Shown here: positions 13,747-15,841 of the stretch, piece after piece | Position numbering within the stretch: position 1 is the stretch's first letter | Layout of the letters: the number at the start of each line of letters is the position of its first letter | From: Lentisphaeria bacterium UBA1724 | GTDB lineage: Bacteria > Verrucomicrobiota > Lentisphaeria > Oligosphaerales > Oligosphaeraceae | Reading direction: 5' to 3' | Length of the DNA stretch: 15,841 bases | Assembly (NCBI GenBank): GCA_002315885.1 | Contig: DCIO01000036.1 | Location: forward strand, 4,499 to 20,339 | Translations under genes and position numbers: made by a program | Notes under the pieces: model-generated | What the model was told of the DNA's origin: nothing | Databases searched by the model: none | The model's input: only the letters and a program-made list of their open reading frames with translations

Positions 13747-13863
13747 AGTAGTAGAAAAATAAGGGGTGAATTACTTTTGTTGGAACTTTGAGTTTTTGTT
13801 TGTTGGTGTTTGTGAGTTATTGTGTTTCGTGTTTTTGCCGCAGAGAATCTACGGCGGAGGGAA
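13747..13863. other. Strand-asymmetric intergenic leader upstream of the NYN gene
   Basis: Between yraN and the NYN gene. The plus strand at 13747-13837 has only three C in 91 nt, so a minus-strand transcript leader is A/C-rich and nearly free of G. I see no clear promoter or hairpin in it. Confidence 0.55.
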
Positions 13864-14349
13864 CTATGCTTCTTTCAGGAATCGTGGGATTCCTGCGAAG
13901 AGGTCTGGCCAGTGTCGGAGCATGACGGGCTTTCCCGCCTGAGTGGACCAGATTTCGACTACGTCGTATCGCAGTGCGAGTTCTGGGCTTCCGATGGCTC
14001 TGAGGTATGCCCGCAGTGCGCGTCGCAGCCGTCGTTGTTTTTCGGGGGTGACAGCGAGGATAGGGGCGGGCAGTGGCTGATTGGTGGCTTTCATGCGTCG
14101 GGTTTTGACTTCCACGATGCAGAGTGTCCCTGCGTCATCCCGGCAGACAATATCCAGTTCGCCCAGGTTTCGTGGTGCGCGCCAATTCATGCAGAGGATT
14201 TCATATCCCGCGCTGGCTAGGTATTTTGCGGCAGCGATTTCGCCGCGATGGCCGATATGCCAGGCGATTTGTCGTGGAGTCCGTCTGGCGAAAGCAAGAA
14301 TGGATTTCAGCCAGAGGGGAAAGTGTGATAGTGGGGAATAATTCCGCAT
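13864..14349 (-). CDS. yraN: YraN/UPF0102 family protein, restriction-endonuclease-like fold
   Basis: 161 residues with the family core: GHRGEIAAAKYLASAGYEIL, NWRAPRNLGELDIVCRD, and TLCIVEVKTRR, giving the PD-(D/E)xK residues E64, D66, E80 and K82. The cellular role is unsettled; these proteins are usually linked to DNA processing or RNase HII genes. The frame is open further to 14418, but those residues come from reading through tRNA-Gly, so ATG 14349 is chosen; it gives the usual family N-terminal length plus about 30 residues. There is no Shine-Dalgarno. It lies 41 nt downstream of tRNA-Gly on the same strand, and 117 nt before the NYN gene. Confidence 0.9.
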   Translation of the reverse strand: MRNYSPLSHFPLWLKSILAFARRTPRQIAWHIGHRGEIAAAKYLASAGYEILCMNWRAPRNLGELDIVCRDDAGTLCIVEVKTRRMKATNQPLPAPILAVTPEKQRRLRRALRAYLRAIGSPELALRYDVVEIWSTQAGKPVMLRHWPDLFAGIPRFLKEA

Positions 14350-14390
14350 AAGGATGATACGCTGATTGATATTTGGCCTTGAATAGGAAT

Positions 14391-14464
14391 TGGAGCGGGT
14401 GATGGGAATCGAACCCACGTAGCTGGCTTGGGAAGCCAGTGCATTACCATTATGCTACACCCGC
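14391..14464 (-). tRNA. tRNA-Gly (anticodon CCC)
   Basis: A 74-nt cloverleaf with encoded CCA (14391-14393) and discriminator U73, the glycine identity base. Acceptor GCGGGTG/CACCCGC; D stem GCAT/ATGC with loop AATGGTA; anticodon stem CTGGC/GCCAG with loop TTCCCAA, so anticodon CCC (reads GGG); T stem GTGGG/CCCAT with the standard loop TTCGATT. It sits between the glycosyltransferase-kinase gene and yraN; no separate promoter is clear. Confidence 0.96.
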
Positions 14465-14497
14465 AGGATAAAACGGCCTGTATTTTTGTAAGTGTCG

Positions 14498-15841
14498 TTA
14501 ATGTAGGCTCTGGCGGAGTTTTTGCAAGTCGTTTCCTGCGCAGGAAAATGGAAGAGTGTATTCAATGTGCTTGGCTTTCGTCATAAAATCCCAAAATTGA
14601 TCCCAGAAATCCATGAGCTCGATTTGAGAAATGAAGGAATTTCGGACATATCCGTCCTGGAATGCCCGTATCAATTTCAGCCAAGTCTGCATGTTGTATC
14701 GTGCCAGTTTACCCGTTCCTGCGACGAATTGTGCCAGGTTGTGGATGCGTTTATTCCAGGGGAGTGGCAGGGGGAGTTTTTTGACATTGTCGCAATCGAT
14801 GAGGCACACTGGGTACGTGCATTCTGCGGAGGAGTTCGTATTTCGGACGAAGTTAGCGGGTTTGCAGTCCAGGTGGTAGATTCCTGCGGTATGTAGGAGT
14901 GCCAGCATAGCGCCGCAAGCGGTGTAGAGTTGTTTGATATTTGGCAGAGTGAGGTATTCCTCGGTGTAGAAATTACCCCGTCCGCAATCGCCGAAGATGA
15001 GGAAATCGCTATTTCCCTGGTGGATAGATTTTTGGCACTGTGGAGTGAAGAAAGTCATCAACTCGGTGCCCTTGAGGGTTCGTTTCACGCGCCGGTCGCC
15101 ATCCCAGAAATGGATTCGCTTGTATTCTTTGACGATACGCGTGGTGCCGTCTGGGCATTTCACCCGTGAGATATTCCGCTTGCGGTCCATTTTCATGGCG
15201 CATTTCTTGTCCACCTGTGCCAGATGGTCTTCCAGGAGTTGTTGTGCCGCAGTGTCGGATAATTCCGGCACGGTCATCACGGGGCCCTTTTCCAGTTGGT
15301 TGAGGATTTCTTCGGAACGTGTGGCCCCCAGGCGCATTGCGGCGCGGTTGGTTAGCATCTGTCGGATGAGTCCCAGTTTTGGCAGGCAGAAGGCCAGCGC
15401 CTCTTCCAGGATTTCCTCATCGAAGGGGTTGTTGATGACGGAGCATCCCGTTGCCTGGACGAATGGGCTGAGTCCGCAGGAGGCGGTGCAGAGGACGGGC
15501 AATCCGCAGGTGAGTGCGTCGGCCAGGAGGTCTCCGGAATGGTCCAGTCGTGCTGGCATGAGCAGCAGGTCCGCGCCGTAGAGCAGGAGCCGTGGTTGCT
15601 TGAAATCTGGGAGATACTGCACCTGGCTGATGGGGAAATGGAGTTCAGTGGCCTGTTTCTGGAGTTGCTCCAGGCCGTCTTCGTGATTTCCGCCCACCAC
15701 GAGGAATTGTATGCGGTCCCGCCAGCTTTGGGGCATGCAGGTTAGCGCCTTCAATGCGCGGTCAACGCCAGCGGCTTCCCAATCTTCCGCAAAGGTGACG
15801 ATGAGGAGCGCGTCTGGGGCATCGCAGGCGTGGGATTTTCT
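14498..15841 (-). CDS. WaaG-like glycosyltransferase fused to a WaaP/InaA-like kinase, 5' end outside the window
   Basis: The frame is open through the right edge, so the N-terminus is missing; a TTG at 15754 is not a real start because LLIVTFAEDWEAAGVDRALK upstream is plain GT4 sequence. The first visible part is the C-terminal Rossmann half of a GT-B enzyme: IQFLVVGG, then DHSGDLLADALTCGLPVL and TASCGLSPFVQATG, closest to WaaG, the LPS core glucosyltransferase. WaaG's EX7E donor-binding pair appears as D and D. The second part is a small kinase: WDGDRRVKRTLKGTELMTFF, TEEYL, catalytic loop HLDCKPANF, and LIDCDNVKK as metal Asp, as in heptose/Kdo kinases WaaP, InaA and KdkA. It would glycosylate and phosphorylate the lipid A core on the cytoplasmic face. 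Confidence 0.85.
   Translation of the reverse strand, partial: RKSHACDAPDALLIVTFAEDWEAAGVDRALKALTCMPQSWRDRIQFLVVGGNHEDGLEQLQKQATELHFPISQVQYLPDFKQPRLLLYGADLLLMPARLDHSGDLLADALTCGLPVLCTASCGLSPFVQATGCSVINNPFDEEILEEALAFCLPKLGLIRQMLTNRAAMRLGATRSEEILNQLEKGPVMTVPELSDTAAQQLLEDHLAQVDKKCAMKMDRKRNISRVKCPDGTTRIVKEYKRIHFWDGDRRVKRTLKGTELMTFFTPQCQKSIHQGNSDFLIFGDCGRGNFYTEEYLTLPNIKQLYTACGAMLALLHTAGIYHLDCKPANFVRNTNSSAECTYPVCLIDCDNVKKLPLPLPWNKRIHNLAQFVAGTGKLARYNMQTWLKLIRAFQDGYVRNSFISQIELMDFWDQFWDFMTKAKHIEYTLPFSCAGNDLQKLRQSLH

Noticed and set aside
12817..13791. 324-codon open frame on the plus strand opposite the NYN gene
   Set aside because: Antisense shadow with Gly/Val/Asp-rich low-information sequence; the minus-strand NYN protein has real motifs.
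14350..14418. N-terminal extension of YraN beginning MGSIPITRSNSYS
   Set aside because: These codons are a translation of the tRNA-Gly T arm and its flank; ATG 14349 is the sensible start.
14465..14530. Separate promoter for tRNA-Gly
   Set aside because: AT-rich hexamers upstream are either too close to the tRNA 5' end or lack a paired -35 element; co-transcription with the upstream gene is simpler.

Overview
The window looks like a chromosomal segment of a Gram-negative bacterium, most likely from the PVC group (Lentisphaerota, Kiritimatiellota or Verrucomicrobiota). The grounds are a DapL-type LL-diaminopimelate aminotransferase, a WaaG/WaaP-like lipopolysaccharide-core protein, the MEP isoprenoid pathway (IspE), and a large VWA/GAT-fold membrane protein of a kind common in that group. 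This placement is inference from gene content. The DNA is moderately GC-rich, so several long antisense open frames appear that are not genes. Almost no gene start has a Shine-Dalgarno sequence.

Left part (66-5250, + strand): a tight housekeeping run of dapL (lysine/peptidoglycan), a LipM-like octanoyltransferase, a small XRE-like protein, an HExxH membrane peptidase (M50-like) and folK (folate). It is followed by an AT-richer island holding a toxin-first type II toxin-antitoxin pair (3464-4416) with a striking operator/promoter region. ispE begins only 15 nt after the antitoxin stop, so the island appears inserted between folK and ispE.

Middle (5251-11921): an intergenic region with tRNA-Gln(UUG) on the minus strand, with its own candidate promoter and a rho-independent terminator. 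Next is an orphan two-domain ABC permease (minus), then divergently a plus-strand trio: metallophosphoesterase, a 531-residue protein I do not recognise, and a VWA/GAT-fold membrane protein.

Right part (11961-15841, minus strand): a WaaG-like glycosyltransferase fused to a WaaP/InaA-like kinase (runs off the right edge), tRNA-Gly(CCC), yraN, an NYN-domain protein with LOTUS-like helical regions, and an M15-like peptidase. 

Cutting across the gene layout are four intergenic arrays of a 7-bp repeat (unit close to KCTCAAT / ATTGAGM). One of them supplies the only long start codon of the VWA gene.
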